Assembly (NCBI GenBank): GCA_963817335.1
Contig: CAWFNX010000005.1
Span: 992,001-1,056,000, forward strand
Direction: 5' to 3'
DNA from: AV40 sp963817335
GTDB lineage: Bacteria > Verrucomicrobiota > Verrucomicrobiia > Chthoniobacterales > UBA10450
Length of the DNA stretch: 64,000 nucleotides
Part shown: one piece after another, positions 47,460-56,970 of the stretch
How the letters are laid out: each line of letters begins with the position of its first letter
Position numbering within the stretch: position 1 is the first letter of the stretch
Program-made: the position numbers and the translations under genes
The notes under the pieces: model-generated
Told to the model about the DNA's origin: nothing
Database searches by the model: none
Seen by the model: only the letters and a program-made list of their open reading frames with translations

Positions 47460-49190
47460 TTGACGGTTGAAGGTGCGACCTTCAAAAGCTTGCCAATTCA
47501 ATCGCTAACCCTCAACTCCGAAAGCTCGCCACGGGACGAGTCCGTCCGATTGGCGGACTTTCGCCGACGATGTTCTCAATTCGCGGGCGTCGCTGTTGTG
47601 GTGGTCGGGACACTCGCAATCGCGCCCCCAGTCGCAGCGGCTGAGCAGCCCCTGGCAGGGGCGACGGTCGTGGTCTACAACAAGACCGCGCCGGACGCCG
47701 CGGAACTGGCGAAGTTTTACGCTCAAAAGCGGGGCATTGCCTCCGACCATATTGTCGGGCTGCCTTGCTCGCTGGCCGAAGAAATTAGTCGCGACGAATA
47801 CGATTCGACGATTGCCAATCGGCTTCGGGAAATCTTCAAAGCGAAAAAGTGGTGGACGACGCGCGAGACAGAAGATCATCGCGAAGCGATCATGGCGACG
47901 TCCATTCGGTTCGTCGCCCTCATCAGGGGAATGCCGCTTAAAATCCGGGCCGCGCTCGAGCCGTATCCCGGAGATCGCCGCGGCGGCGGCCCAATCGAAG
48001 ATCGCAACGAATCATCAGTCGATTCCGAACTGGCGACTCTCGGATATTTTTCGCCCCAGATTTCCGGCGCGGTAAACAATCCTTATTTCAAAAGTTTCAA
48101 ATCCATCGATCAACTGGAAGATCCCGCGCTACTTCTGGTTTGCCGGCTCGATGCCCCGACTGCCGCGACGGTCAAACAGATGATCGTCGATTCGATTTCC
48201 GCCGAGAAAAATGGACTTTGGGGTCGGGGCTACGTCGACAGCGCCCATGGCCCCTCCGCGGGCTACGAGATAGGTGACAAATGGTTGTCAGACATTCCAC
48301 CGGAGCTCCACAAAGTTGGAATTCCAGTCGTTTTCCACAGTCCAGTGCCCGGAATATTTCCCGAGGGATATCCGATGACTGACTGCGCGTTGTATTACGG
48401 TTGGTACTCTCCCAATATTTCCGGCCCTTTTATGCGTCCCGATTTTCGTTTCGTTCCGGGCGCGATCGCGATGCACATTCATTCGTTCAGCGCCGGGACG
48501 CTGCGCGATCGCAATGCGAACTGGGTTGGACCCCTTCTTTCCCGCGGCGCCGCGGCGAGTGTCGGAAATGTTTATGAGCCGTATCTCCAGCTGACAACTC
48601 AGCCCGATATTCTGAATGATCGACTGCTCCACGGTTTCACTTTCGCCGAGAGCGCATATTCCGCTACCGACGCCCTTTCCTGGATGGGCGTCATGGTGGG
48701 CGATCCGCTTTACCGTCCCTATGCAAACTGGATCCAAATTGATCGCGATCTGGTAAAGGCCAGCAATTGGAAGTCCTATCACGATTTCGCGGCGCGAAAT
48801 TTCAGCAACAATGCAGCGCAATATCGCGCTGCGGCGAGACAGGCTGCTTCACGAGGCCACAATTGCCCAATGATCGAAGACTTGGGATTGATGGAAGCCG
48901 ACGACGGTAATCTTGCCTCGGCTACAAGTTTATTCGCACAAGCACGCACCTGTTATTCAACCCGGGACGACCTGCTGCGAGTGATCATGGAGGAAGCCGA
49001 CGTGTGGAATAAACTCAAGAAACCGAAGCGCGGCCTGGATCTGGTGCGCACCGCCCTGCGGATCGCGGGAGATGCGCCGGCGGCATCAGTGCTGCGGCAA
49101 GTTGAAGACGAGCTTCGCGGCCGGCCCGCGCCACTGCCGGGCGCCAGTCCTACTCCAACGCCGACTCCGAAGGTGCGAGTGAGGTTTTGA
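47460..49190 (+). CDS. TIGR03790-family exported protein
   Basis: 576 residues as drawn from TTG 47460. The signal segment VAVVVVGTLAIAPPVAAAEQ lies near residues 45-62, so the true start may be further downstream. Core motifs AAELAKFYAQKRGI, DHIVGLPC, VDSELATLG, DCALYYGWYSPN and AIAMHIHSFSAGTLRD fit the TIGR03790 family as I know it. A helical, TPR-like tail follows. The function is unknown; the family occurs in Verrucomicrobia, Planctomycetes and Acidobacteria. Confidence 0.82.
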   Translation: MTVEGATFKSLPIQSLTLNSESSPRDESVRLADFRRRCSQFAGVAVVVVGTLAIAPPVAAAEQPLAGATVVVYNKTAPDAAELAKFYAQKRGIASDHIVGLPCSLAEEISRDEYDSTIANRLREIFKAKKWWTTRETEDHREAIMATSIRFVALIRGMPLKIRAALEPYPGDRRGGGPIEDRNESSVDSELATLGYFSPQISGAVNNPYFKSFKSIDQLEDPALLLVCRLDAPTAATVKQMIVDSISAEKNGLWGRGYVDSAHGPSAGYEIGDKWLSDIPPELHKVGIPVVFHSPVPGIFPEGYPMTDCALYYGWYSPNISGPFMRPDFRFVPGAIAMHIHSFSAGTLRDRNANWVGPLLSRGAAASVGNVYEPYLQLTTQPDILNDRLLHGFTFAESAYSATDALSWMGVMVGDPLYRPYANWIQIDRDLVKASNWKSYHDFAARNFSNNAAQYRAAARQAASRGHNCPMIEDLGLMEADDGNLASATSLFAQARTCYSTRDDLLRVIMEEADVWNKLKKPKRGLDLVRTALRIAGDAPAASVLRQVEDELRGRPAPLPGASPTPTPTPKVRVRF

Positions 49191-49196
49191 CGTCGG

Positions 49197-49976
49197 CTAA
49201 CGAATAATCCCGCGCTCGCTCGTTTCGATAAATTCTACGATTTCGCGGATTTCGTCGATTTGCGGGAGTTCCTTGCGAACCGCCTCCAGCGCCTGCGCCG
49301 TATTATATTTAGAGCGATAGATTAGCCGAAACGCTTCCTTGATTGGCTTCACCCGTTCGGTCGGAAAGTTTCTGCGCTCAAGCCCTATTAGATTCACGCC
49401 CCGAATCTCGGCCGGGTTTCCGTCCGCTATCATGAACGGCGGAACGTCCTGCACGATTTTGGAACAGCCGCCGGTGATCGCGAAGCGTCCGATCCGGCAG
49501 AATTGATGGACCGCGGTGAGTCCGCCCATTACCGCGTTGTCGCCAACCTGAACATGGCCGGCCAACGTGCCGTTATTCGAGAATACAACTTCATTTCCAA
49601 CCATGCAGTCGTGTCCGATGTGGCTGTAAGCGAGGAAATTTCCCCGATTACCGACGAGCGTCTTTCCATCGCTCTTTGTGCTGCGATTCACCGTCACGAA
49701 CTCGCGAAAAACATTTTCATCGCCAATTTCCAGGTAGGTGGGCTCGCCGGCGTACTTAAGGTCTTGGGTTTGCTGCCCGATCGAGCAATAGGCGTAAAAT
49801 TTGTTTCGCGCACCTGCCCGCATTGGTCCCTGCAAAGTGACATGATGTTGCAACCAGCAATTTTCCCCGAGCGCGACGTTCGGTCCAATCACGCAATACG
49901 GTCCGATGACGGTACCTTCACCGATCTGAGCATTCGAATCTATGATCGCAGTAGGATGGATCTTCACATCGATCAT
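49197..49976 (-). CDS. lpxA: UDP-N-acetylglucosamine O-acyltransferase
   Basis: 259 residues, the standard LpxA length. Hexapeptide repeats of a left-handed beta-helix run from HPTAIIDSNAQIGEGTVIGP onward. The catalytic His is in AYSHIGHDCMVGN, and the substrate region GGLTAVHQFCRIG matches. The helical C-terminus begins GLERRNFP. It performs the first step of lipid A synthesis. The upstream lpxC-fabZ gene is on the same strand with 117 nt between. Confidence 0.96.
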   Translation of the reverse strand: MIDVKIHPTAIIDSNAQIGEGTVIGPYCVIGPNVALGENCWLQHHVTLQGPMRAGARNKFYAYCSIGQQTQDLKYAGEPTYLEIGDENVFREFVTVNRSTKSDGKTLVGNRGNFLAYSHIGHDCMVGNEVVFSNNGTLAGHVQVGDNAVMGGLTAVHQFCRIGRFAITGGCSKIVQDVPPFMIADGNPAEIRGVNLIGLERRNFPTERVKPIKEAFRLIYRSKYNTAQALEAVRKELPQIDEIREIVEFIETSERGIIR

Positions 49977-50093
49977 AATGACGAATGATGAATGACGAAT
50001 GACGAATTAACGACCACAGATCGAAGTTCTAGCAGCTCACGAAAGAAGAGCGTGGTGATTCGGTGTTCCTTCGACATTCGAGTTTCGGCATTC

Positions 50094-51422
50094 TTACTTA
50101 TCGAGAAAGGTGAACATCAGCTCGCCTTCCGACACGATCGCGTCGTTCACTACGCAATGGCACTTTGCTTTGGCTAACCGTTCGCCGCGGGCTTTGGTCA
50201 GCTCGGCGTGAATGAAAATCGTGTCGCCCGGCACCACCGGTTTGCGAAACTTGACCCCGTCGGCGCTCATGAAATAACCGATACGACTGCTCGTCTTTGC
50301 GAGCTTGAACAGCAGCAGGCTCGCGACCTGCGCCATCGCTTCTACCTGCATCACGCCGGGCATCACCGGATGGCCCGGAAAATGTCCCTGGAAAAACGGT
50401 TCGTTGATCGTAACCGACTTCACACCGATGCATTTCGTTCCGCCTTCATCAAAACTAATGATGCGATCCACCATTAAGAAAGGGTAACGGTGCGGCAGGA
50501 TCTGAATGATTTCGTCACTGTCGAGGCCGCCGTTGCCTCTGGGAACAACCCGCGGAACCGCCAGAGTTTCGCGACGCGACCGTTCTTTTGAAATCGCCCG
50601 CGCCAGTTCCGCGTTCGCGGCGTGGCCTGGTTTCACGGCGATGAGATGACCGCGAATCCGGCAACCGATCAGCGCAAGGTCGCCGATGATATCGAGAATT
50701 TTGTGACGGACGAATTCGTCAGGAAATCGCAACGGCTCTTTGCTCAAGACCGCGTCACCGCGCACGACGACTGCGTTTTCCAGACTGCCGCCTTTGATAA
50801 GATTCTTCTCCATCAACGGCTCGACGTCTTCGTAATAAACAAACGTCCGGGCCGGCGCGATTTCGCGCTCGAAGATTTCCGGCCCAACGTCGGTCGACAT
50901 GAATTGGGTGAACCGGTTGTTCGGTCCTGCCTGTGTGCATGAGATTCGAAAACCGTTGTCGTCCGGGAGCAGGATCAACATCGCACCGGTTTTTGTTTCG
51001 ACGTGCATCGGTTCGCGAACGTGAAAGAATTTCCGCGGAGCTTCCTGGGCGGTGAGTCCGGCACGCTTGATCACCTCGACGTATGATTTAGCGCTGCCAT
51101 CGCCGATCGGCGGCTCATTTGCGTCCATTTCTACGATCGCATTGTCGACCCCCATCGCGGAGAGGGCCGAGAGCACATGCTCGACGGTGTGCACCCTGAT
51201 CGAGCCTTCGCCGATGGTGGTGGCGCGCTCGACCATCTTCAGGTTCTCGATTTTGGCGTCAATCGTCGGCTCGTCGGCTAGGTCCTTGCGCTTGAACTTA
51301 ATGCCGTGATCGGCCGGCGCCGGATGCAGCTTCAACGAAACCTTTTCGCCGGTATGCAGCGAGGTCCCGCTGAAACCGGCGGACTTTGCGAGCGTGTGTT
51401 GGAACTCGGGCGCGGCAGCCAT
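50094..51422 (-). CDS. lpxC-fabZ: Bifunctional LpxC-FabZ: UDP-acyl-GlcNAc deacetylase/3-hydroxyacyl-ACP dehydratase
   Basis: 442 residues. Residues 1-295 are LpxC, with zinc ligands in HTVEHVLSAL and HKILDIIGDL and the catalytic GHAANAEL. Residues 302-442 are FabZ: ILPHRYPFLMVDRI, catalytic His in GHFPGHPVMPG and Glu in VEAMAQ. The fusion is known in Bacteroidetes/Chlorobi and some Verrucomicrobia. Coupling the committed step of lipid A to fatty acid elongation balances the two pathways. lpxA is next on the strand. A 147-bp repeat fills most of its upstream region. Confidence 0.97.
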   Translation of the reverse strand: MAAAPEFQHTLAKSAGFSGTSLHTGEKVSLKLHPAPADHGIKFKRKDLADEPTIDAKIENLKMVERATTIGEGSIRVHTVEHVLSALSAMGVDNAIVEMDANEPPIGDGSAKSYVEVIKRAGLTAQEAPRKFFHVREPMHVETKTGAMLILLPDDNGFRISCTQAGPNNRFTQFMSTDVGPEIFEREIAPARTFVYYEDVEPLMEKNLIKGGSLENAVVVRGDAVLSKEPLRFPDEFVRHKILDIIGDLALIGCRIRGHLIAVKPGHAANAELARAISKERSRRETLAVPRVVPRGNGGLDSDEIIQILPHRYPFLMVDRIISFDEGGTKCIGVKSVTINEPFFQGHFPGHPVMPGVMQVEAMAQVASLLLFKLAKTSSRIGYFMSADGVKFRKPVVPGDTIFIHAELTKARGERLAKAKCHCVVNDAIVSEGELMFTFLDK

Positions 51423-51460
51423 GGGGCCTAACTAAACAAAGATATGTTACGATTGCCAGC

Positions 51461-51607
51461 AGGTAGGGGCCATTGCCCTCAATCGGTCCGAGCCGGACTG
51501 GCGTTTGCGGGCGGTTCGGTGAATGGAGGTGGCGGGACCCGGCGACATCGACGGGAAGCCCGTAGGGGTGAGCGAGCGGGCGCGAGCGAATCAACCGGCC
51601 CCTACCT
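51461..51607. repeat. 147-bp element with 11-bp terminal inverted repeats
   Basis: AGGTAGGGGCC (51461-51471) and GGCCCCTACCT (51597-51607) are perfect inverted ends. It fills the gap between the FlgD-like gene and lpxC-fabZ. Its right end encodes the last Arg codon and TAG stop (51602-51604) of the FlgD-like gene. Confidence 0.85.
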
Positions 51608-52300
51608 AAGCTCAAAAAACCCGCAATCAAACGCTATCATCTTGTCGATATTTGAGATTCGAAAGTGTTCGACGTCAGCTCCGGCCGCTTGCCAGACATC
51701 CGCACCCTTCTCGCCATCTTTTTCTATCACTACCCGGGTCAGGCTCGGATTTTCATTGATCGTGGCCAGCGGCAATCCGTCCGTCGTTTTCAAGAAACTT
51801 CCTTTCGCGTCGAAGCCGATGCCAACGTCCATCACCGAACGCGTGTCTGCGACCAGCGGATTCGTCACAAGCTTGACTGAAACGTGGTCGGTTGCGGCGT
51901 CCGGCGATGACGCCACTTTGCCGACATCATCGATTTTCAATTTCCCGACCAAATATCCGCGCGCGCGATATTTTCCCGGTGACAAGTTCTCGCCAGCATC
52001 GTCTCTGCCATCCCAGGTCGTGCTTAACGAATTTTCTTCGACGTCGAACTTGTCGATCTTTGCTTCGCGGTGAAGAACGCGAACAAGTTTGTCGTTCGAA
52101 TCCCAAATTCCGAGACTGATGGTTCCCTCCATCGGTGGCGGCACAAATCGCAGTGGAACGCTGCGAGCCGCTGCGGAGGCCGTTGGAGTCGGCGAAGGCG
52201 ACGGAATTTCGATTGGCGACGGGGTTGGGGTGGGGGATTCCTGGGCGAAGGACGCCGATACGGCTCCAATAAGAGTGAGGATCGCGAGCTTGAATTTCAT
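51602..52300 (-). CDS. Exported protein with FlgD-Ig-like domain
   Basis: 232 residues. Signal peptide KLAILTLIGAVSASFAQ, then a Pro-Ser-Thr linker, then GTISLGIWDSNDKLVRVLHR...TTWDGRDDAGENLSPGKYRA, the hallmark of FlgD Ig-like (FlgD_ig) domains. The C-terminal half is not recognised. The protein is probably secreted or periplasmic. Its ATG (52298-52300) lies only 1 nt from an upstream hairpin repeat, leaving no visible Shine-Dalgarno sequence, and its stop lies within another repeat. Confidence 0.75.
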   Translation of the reverse strand: MKFKLAILTLIGAVSASFAQESPTPTPSPIEIPSPSPTPTASAAARSVPLRFVPPPMEGTISLGIWDSNDKLVRVLHREAKIDKFDVEENSLSTTWDGRDDAGENLSPGKYRARGYLVGKLKIDDVGKVASSPDAATDHVSVKLVTNPLVADTRSVMDVGIGFDAKGSFLKTTDGLPLATINENPSLTRVVIEKDGEKGADVWQAAGADVEHFRISNIDKMIAFDCGFFELR

Positions 52301-52301
52301 T

Positions 52302-52360
52302 TGTAGCGGCGCTCTCTTAGCGTCGCACTATTTCAGCGACGGTCATAGACCGCCGCTACA
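52302..52360. repeat. 59-bp double-hairpin repeat with TGTAGCGGCG ends
   Basis: TGTAGCGGCG (52302-52311) and CGCCGCTACA (52351-52360) are perfect 10-bp inverted ends. Inside, GCGTCGC pairs with GCGACG and GGTC-ATA-GACC forms a small hairpin. It lies over the 3' end of the GH57 gene and just before the FlgD-like start. Confidence 0.88.
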
Positions 52361-53926
52361 GTAGTAACGCCAATTGAGGTTCGGGAAAAGATTGTCGCGC
52401 CATTCGCAGTCCGCGAGAAATTTTTCATCGACCTGACCGCCGACGAACTGGTCGTGAAGGGTGTTGAAGCGGCCGAGATGATCGTGCGTTCGCTTGGTCG
52501 CGTACTCGCGGGCCGTGCCGGTGCGTATCAAGAATGCCCAATCACTCGATTGCGCGAGCAATAGTTCGCGCGCCAGTTGTTTGAGAACGCGATCAGTTTG
52601 GGCGGTCGAGTCGTTCTGGTGTGCCTTGGCTAATTTATGCATTCGCTGCGCGGCGGCATGAAGGTGCGGATAAATCCACGAATTGTGTTCGTCGATCCAA
52701 ACGCCGAGATAGCCTTTATCGCCCCAGCTTGATTCGGCGGGTTGGATTGTTTGTTGGGTTGAATTTGCCATCAGGTAATCGGTTGGCGTCGTAAGTCGAA
52801 AGTCGCTTTGGTCGGCCGCCGCTTTTCGAATCACCATTTCCAAAAACCGCGGTCCTTCAAACCACCAGTGCCCGAATAATTCCGCATCGAACGGTGTGAC
52901 CAGAATCGGATCGAACCCGAGGTCTGCGAGCTGGCGAAATTGTGCGCTGCGCTGCTTGACGAAATCGGCTGCGTGCGCGTCGGCCGCTTTTTCGGCTTTA
53001 GCCCGGTTGTAAATCTCCTTGTGTTTTTTTCGACCGGTGATGCGGTGATATTTCACACCGGAAAATTTTCGAACACCCCGAGCCACCGGACCGAGGTGTT
53101 CCAGTGGCAGATCAAATCCAACATCGCGGTAAAATTCGCGATACGCCGGATGGCCGGGATAACCTTCCTCCGCGCTCCAAACCTGGCGACTCGAGTCCCG
53201 GTCGCGGGCAAACGCAGCCGGCCCCGCCGGGGTGTAACATGGCGCGTAAATCGCGCGCTGCGGTTGGGGATTCCCCAAAAGCAGTCCGTGGGCGTCAAGA
53301 ATGAACCAGCGATCGTTTGCGTCTTGTAGAATCGAATCGAGTCCCGGGGCATATGCGCATTCCGGCAGCCAAAACCCGGCCGGCGCCGAACCGAAAACAT
53401 CGACAAACGCGTCGCGGCCAATCAGGACCTGCGCTCGCGCGGCTTCCGGTGATTGTTGCTGAATCAGCGGCAGCAACCCATGGGTAGCTGCGCAAGCGAT
53501 GATTTCGAGCGCGCCGGTATCATGCAATTGCCGAAACGCCGCAAGCAGATCGCATTTCCATTCCTCGACGAAAAATCGGCGGCTTTCTGTGAAAAGATCG
53601 AAATAAAATTGCGAAAGCTCGGCGAGCTCCGGATCATTTTGATTCCGTTTCCGTTCGCGGGCCGCGAGATCGATCAAAAGGTCTAGGTGCCGGATATATC
53701 GCTCGCGCAGCAACTGATCCTGCAACATCGCGCACAGTGTTGGCGTGACCGACATGGTCAGCTTCAACGGCACATTGCCGTTCACCAGCCGCTGCATCAT
53801 CTGCAGCAGTGGAATGTAGGTCTCGGTGATTGCCTCAAACAGCCAGTCTTCTTCGAGGAAATGTTCGTGCTCCGGATGCCTGACGAACGGCAGGTGCGCG
53901 TGGAGAATCAGCGCGAGATAGTTCAC
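52343..53926 (-). CDS. GH57 1,4-alpha-glucan branching enzyme
   Basis: 527 residues. It begins YLALILHAHLPFVRHPEHEH (GH57 motif 1). The nucleophile Glu is in GFWLPECAYAPGLD (E189), and the acid/base Asp in TPFDAELFGHWWFEGP (D347). The later helical domain matches DUF1957-type proteins. It makes alpha-1,6 branches in glycogen-like polymers. The last five residues (CSGGL) and the TGA stop come from a hairpin repeat, so the natural C-terminus was probably near the RYY before it. Confidence 0.92.
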   Translation of the reverse strand: MNYLALILHAHLPFVRHPEHEHFLEEDWLFEAITETYIPLLQMMQRLVNGNVPLKLTMSVTPTLCAMLQDQLLRERYIRHLDLLIDLAARERKRNQNDPELAELSQFYFDLFTESRRFFVEEWKCDLLAAFRQLHDTGALEIIACAATHGLLPLIQQQSPEAARAQVLIGRDAFVDVFGSAPAGFWLPECAYAPGLDSILQDANDRWFILDAHGLLLGNPQPQRAIYAPCYTPAGPAAFARDRDSSRQVWSAEEGYPGHPAYREFYRDVGFDLPLEHLGPVARGVRKFSGVKYHRITGRKKHKEIYNRAKAEKAADAHAADFVKQRSAQFRQLADLGFDPILVTPFDAELFGHWWFEGPRFLEMVIRKAAADQSDFRLTTPTDYLMANSTQQTIQPAESSWGDKGYLGVWIDEHNSWIYPHLHAAAQRMHKLAKAHQNDSTAQTDRVLKQLARELLLAQSSDWAFLIRTGTAREYATKRTHDHLGRFNTLHDQFVGGQVDEKFLADCEWRDNLFPNLNWRYYCSGGL

Positions 53927-53944
53927 AACCTCGAAGATTTTCGA

Positions 53945-54607
53945 TTATCGCGCAGCTCGAACGGCATCAATGAACTCTTTCGCGCGCCGGGTGAGTTCGG
54001 TCCAATTGCTGTCTCGAATCAGCACCGGATCGAAGACGCTGCCCACCGCGCCGACTGCGACTGCGCCGGCCCGAAACCATTCGGCCACATTTGAAGCGTC
54101 GACGCCGCTCGTCGGCATGATCGGGATCTGGGACAGGGGACCGCGCACTGCTCTTAAATAATCCGGGCCGAATTTTACTGCGGGAAAAATCTTCACGATA
54201 TCGGCGCCTAACGAATGGGCAGTGTAGATTTCCGTCGGCGTGAACGCTCCGGGAATGATTGCAACGTCCAGTTTGCGCGCGGCAGCGATGACTTCAGGTA
54301 ATACGCACGGACTGACCAGAAACCGCGCGCCCGCGGTGACGGCTTCGTGAACTTGCTCGCCGGTCAGAATCGTTCCCGCGCCAATGAGCAAATGTTCGTC
54401 GTTATTATCAGCGAGCTTTGCGATGGCGCGCGATGCTTCTGGAAAACTGAACGTAATCTCGATAGCGCGAAATCCGCCTGCGATGGCAGAGTTTGCCGCT
54501 GCTAGAGCGCGCTCGATTGAATCGGTTCGAATAACAGCGACCGCGCGTTCAGCTTTGATCCGCGCAGCGACCGCGGCTTTATGGAGTGAAGCGGTTGCAA
54601 GCCTCAT
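53945..54607 (-). CDS. eda: KDPG/KHG aldolase
   Basis: 220 residues. The Glu of IEITF (E50) and the Schiff-base Lys of VKIFPA (K139) are in place, and GAGTIL, SPCV and PGAFTPTE phosphate-site motifs match. It cleaves 2-keto-3-deoxy-6-phosphogluconate to pyruvate and glyceraldehyde-3-phosphate (Entner-Doudoroff). edd is not in the window. It lies 18 nt downstream of the aminotransferase gene on the same strand. Confidence 0.95.
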   Translation of the reverse strand: MRLATASLHKAAVAARIKAERAVAVIRTDSIERALAAANSAIAGGFRAIEITFSFPEASRAIAKLADNNDEHLLIGAGTILTGEQVHEAVTAGARFLVSPCVLPEVIAAARKLDVAIIPGAFTPTEIYTAHSLGADIVKIFPAVKFGPDYLRAVRGPLSQIPIMPTSGVDASNVAEWFRAGAVAVGAVGSVFDPVLIRDSNWTELTRRAKEFIDAVRAAR

Positions 54608-54625
54608 CGCCGCAAATTGCGGGAC

Positions 54626-55789
54626 TCAGAGGGTCCGGCAGAAATCCTGGAACCGGTCGAGACCTTTTTTGATGACGTCGATGCTGGTGGCGTAGCTGAA
54701 CCGGATCGTACGATCATCGCCAAATGCTGCGCCGGGTACGACCGCCACATTCGATTTACTGAGTAATCGGTCGGCGAAATTCTGAGACGTGAGTCCGAGC
54801 TGGCTGATATTTACCAATACGTAAAACGCGCCCTGCGGCTTCACTGCAGTGATATTCGGAATCTTCGAGAGCCGATCGATCATGTAATTGCGGCGCATAT
54901 CGAACTCTTCGCGCATGTCGGAGACCGATTGCTGATCGCCTTTTAGCGCCGCGAGCGCGCCGCGTTGTCCGAACGAGCAGGGATTTGAGGTGCTGTGGCT
55001 TTGAATTGAATCGACCGCTTTTGCGACTGCTTCCGGCGCCGCCAGATAACCGAGCCGCCAACCGGTCATCGCGTAGGATTTGCTGAATCCGTTAACGGTG
55101 ATCGTAAGGTCGTAGGCCTCTTTGGAAATCGACGCGACACTGACGTGCTTGGCGTCGTCGTAAACGAGCTTCTCGTAAATTTCGTCGGACAAAATGTAAA
55201 TGTCTTCCCCGCCAGCGATTCCGACCAAAGCCTCCAGCTCTTCGCGGGTGTAAACCGCACCGGTTGGGTTGCCCGGAGTGTTAAGGATTAACATTTTGGT
55301 GCGCGGCGTCATTGCGTTCTCAAAATCCTCGGCGCGCAGTTTCCAATTGTTGCGCTCCATCGTCGGGACAATCACCGGTTCGGCGCCGGCAAGTCGCACC
55401 ATGTCCGGGTAGCTGACCCAGTAGGGCGCAGGAATGATTACTTCGTCGCCCGGCTGACAAGTCGCGAGAATCGCGTTGTAACAGGAATGCTTTGCGCCAT
55501 TGCTGACGACGACCTGGCTCGCGCGATAGGTCAGCCCATTATCGGCCGCCAGTTTCTCCGCGATCGCGGCGCGCAACTCAGGAATCCCGGCGCTCGGAGT
55601 GTATTTAGTGAAACCGGCCTGCAACGCGTCGATCGCTGCCTGTTTGATGTGCTCAGGCGTGTCGAAGTCAGGTTCACCTGCGCCGAAACCGCAAACGTCG
55701 ATTCCTTCGGACTTCATTGCTTTCGCTTTACTGTCGATTGAAAGCGTGAGCGAGGGAGTTAGTTGAGCGGCGCGTTCGGAAATTTCCAT
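54626..55789 (-). CDS. Aspartate aminotransferase (class I PLP, Ib type)
   Basis: 387 residues from ATG 55787-55789; the open frame to 55849 would run into the NDK gene. PLP Lys is K237 in TVNGFSKSYAMTGWRLGY. Substrate and cofactor motifs are GAGEPDFDTPEHI, NTPGNPTGAVY, ILSDEIYEKLVYD. The Ib subgroup converts aspartate and oxoglutarate, and some members act on prephenate. It is in a likely operon with eda. Confidence 0.94.
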   Translation of the reverse strand: MEISERAAQLTPSLTLSIDSKAKAMKSEGIDVCGFGAGEPDFDTPEHIKQAAIDALQAGFTKYTPSAGIPELRAAIAEKLAADNGLTYRASQVVVSNGAKHSCYNAILATCQPGDEVIIPAPYWVSYPDMVRLAGAEPVIVPTMERNNWKLRAEDFENAMTPRTKMLILNTPGNPTGAVYTREELEALVGIAGGEDIYILSDEIYEKLVYDDAKHVSVASISKEAYDLTITVNGFSKSYAMTGWRLGYLAAPEAVAKAVDSIQSHSTSNPCSFGQRGALAALKGDQQSVSDMREEFDMRRNYMIDRLSKIPNITAVKPQGAFYVLVNISQLGLTSQNFADRLLSKSNVAVVPGAAFGDDRTIRFSYATSIDVIKKGLDRFQDFCRTL

Positions 55790-55823
55790 TGTCGAGTTTT
55801 TTTCTAAGTCAGGGAGTTGCACA

Positions 55824-56900
55824 CTATTTGGGGCCATAAAAATTTTCAATCAAAGCTTTAAAATTATTCTCCTCCGGACGGACAATCCCCATTTCACGCT
55901 GCGCATTCTCAACCGAATCCGAGGCATGCGCGGCATTGATCATGATCGTCTGGCCAAATTCCTTTCGAATTGAGCCAGGTGGCGCTTTTGCGGGATCAGT
56001 GGGTCCAAGAACGTCGCGAATTTTGCTGACTGCGTTCTCGCCCTGATAAATCAGCGCAATGCATTTCTCGGTGCCGGGTTCATCTCGTTTCTCCGGCAGG
56101 GTATCGCTCGGGCGCGCTCCAGCCATGAATTGGACGATGTCCTCCCACGCGTCGCGGCCCTTGGCGTGTCCCAGTTTCTCCTGTAACACCGGCAGCACCG
56201 GACCGTAAAAATTCTCCGCCTGCGCGACACTCATCCGGTGCACTTTGAAACCGACAATGTAGAGACCGGTGCGAGAGAAAACTTCGATCACACTGCCCGG
56301 GCGGACGTTGGGGAACTTGAAATTGTCCGGCTTTATTAAGACCAGCGTCTTTTCAATCTTGGCGTCTTTCGGGAACTGGATCGCCTGGTCGAGAACGCCG
56401 CCATCGCGATCAGAAAATTCCGCCCAAAGTTTGAGATCGCTCTCGATCGACTTTGGATCGAACGCGGCAACTACCGCAGGTTCGAAGTAAGTGACCTTGT
56501 CTGAGTCGTCGGTGATGTAATCGCCAAATGTGTCGCGAATCGTTTCGCCGGCGGTCTCGTCGTGCGAAATATGACCGACTGTATTGCGCATTCTCGCTGC
56601 GGCATCGGCGCCCCGAAAAACCAGAACCAACACCCGCGCGCGTTGACCCTGTCTTTCACCGGTAAAATTGCGCAGGACATACTCGCGAATGAGTTCCTGG
56701 GTGGCCCGATGTTTTGGCTCGCTTTCGCTGACGATGGTTTCCGCGTAACGCTTCACCAGTTCCGCGCCCGGTAAGAACATTCGTGCTGCAACCAGATCCA
56801 ACCCGGTTCGTGAGATTAAGCGCGCGATGATTCCGCCGGTGCGCGATTTGCGCATCGAATAGGGCGTCAGGATTGCGTATGCCAGTTCCTCGTTCTGCAT
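55824..56900 (-). CDS. ndk: Tandem nucleoside diphosphate kinase protein
   Basis: 358 residues, about 2.5 times a standard Ndk. The C-terminal domain (from about 185) is canonical: KTLVLIKPDNF, then NAAHASDSVENAQRE with catalytic His near residue 325. The N-terminal domain (1-170) retains the fold (LAYAILTPYSMRKSRTGGII...NTVGHISHDETAGETIRDTFGDYI), but the NxxHxSDS box is replaced by DYITDDSDK, so it is probably inactive. It makes NTPs from NDPs. The degenerate half may be regulatory. Confidence 0.88.
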   Translation of the reverse strand: MQNEELAYAILTPYSMRKSRTGGIIARLISRTGLDLVAARMFLPGAELVKRYAETIVSESEPKHRATQELIREYVLRNFTGERQGQRARVLVLVFRGADAAARMRNTVGHISHDETAGETIRDTFGDYITDDSDKVTYFEPAVVAAFDPKSIESDLKLWAEFSDRDGGVLDQAIQFPKDAKIEKTLVLIKPDNFKFPNVRPGSVIEVFSRTGLYIVGFKVHRMSVAQAENFYGPVLPVLQEKLGHAKGRDAWEDIVQFMAGARPSDTLPEKRDEPGTEKCIALIYQGENAVSKIRDVLGPTDPAKAPPGSIRKEFGQTIMINAAHASDSVENAQREMGIVRPEENNFKALIENFYGPK

Positions 56901-56970
56901 TGGATTTGGTCGCGGCTTAAGATTAAACCGCGTTAATGCAGAAAACCGTAGCCGCTAAGGGTCGCCGAAC

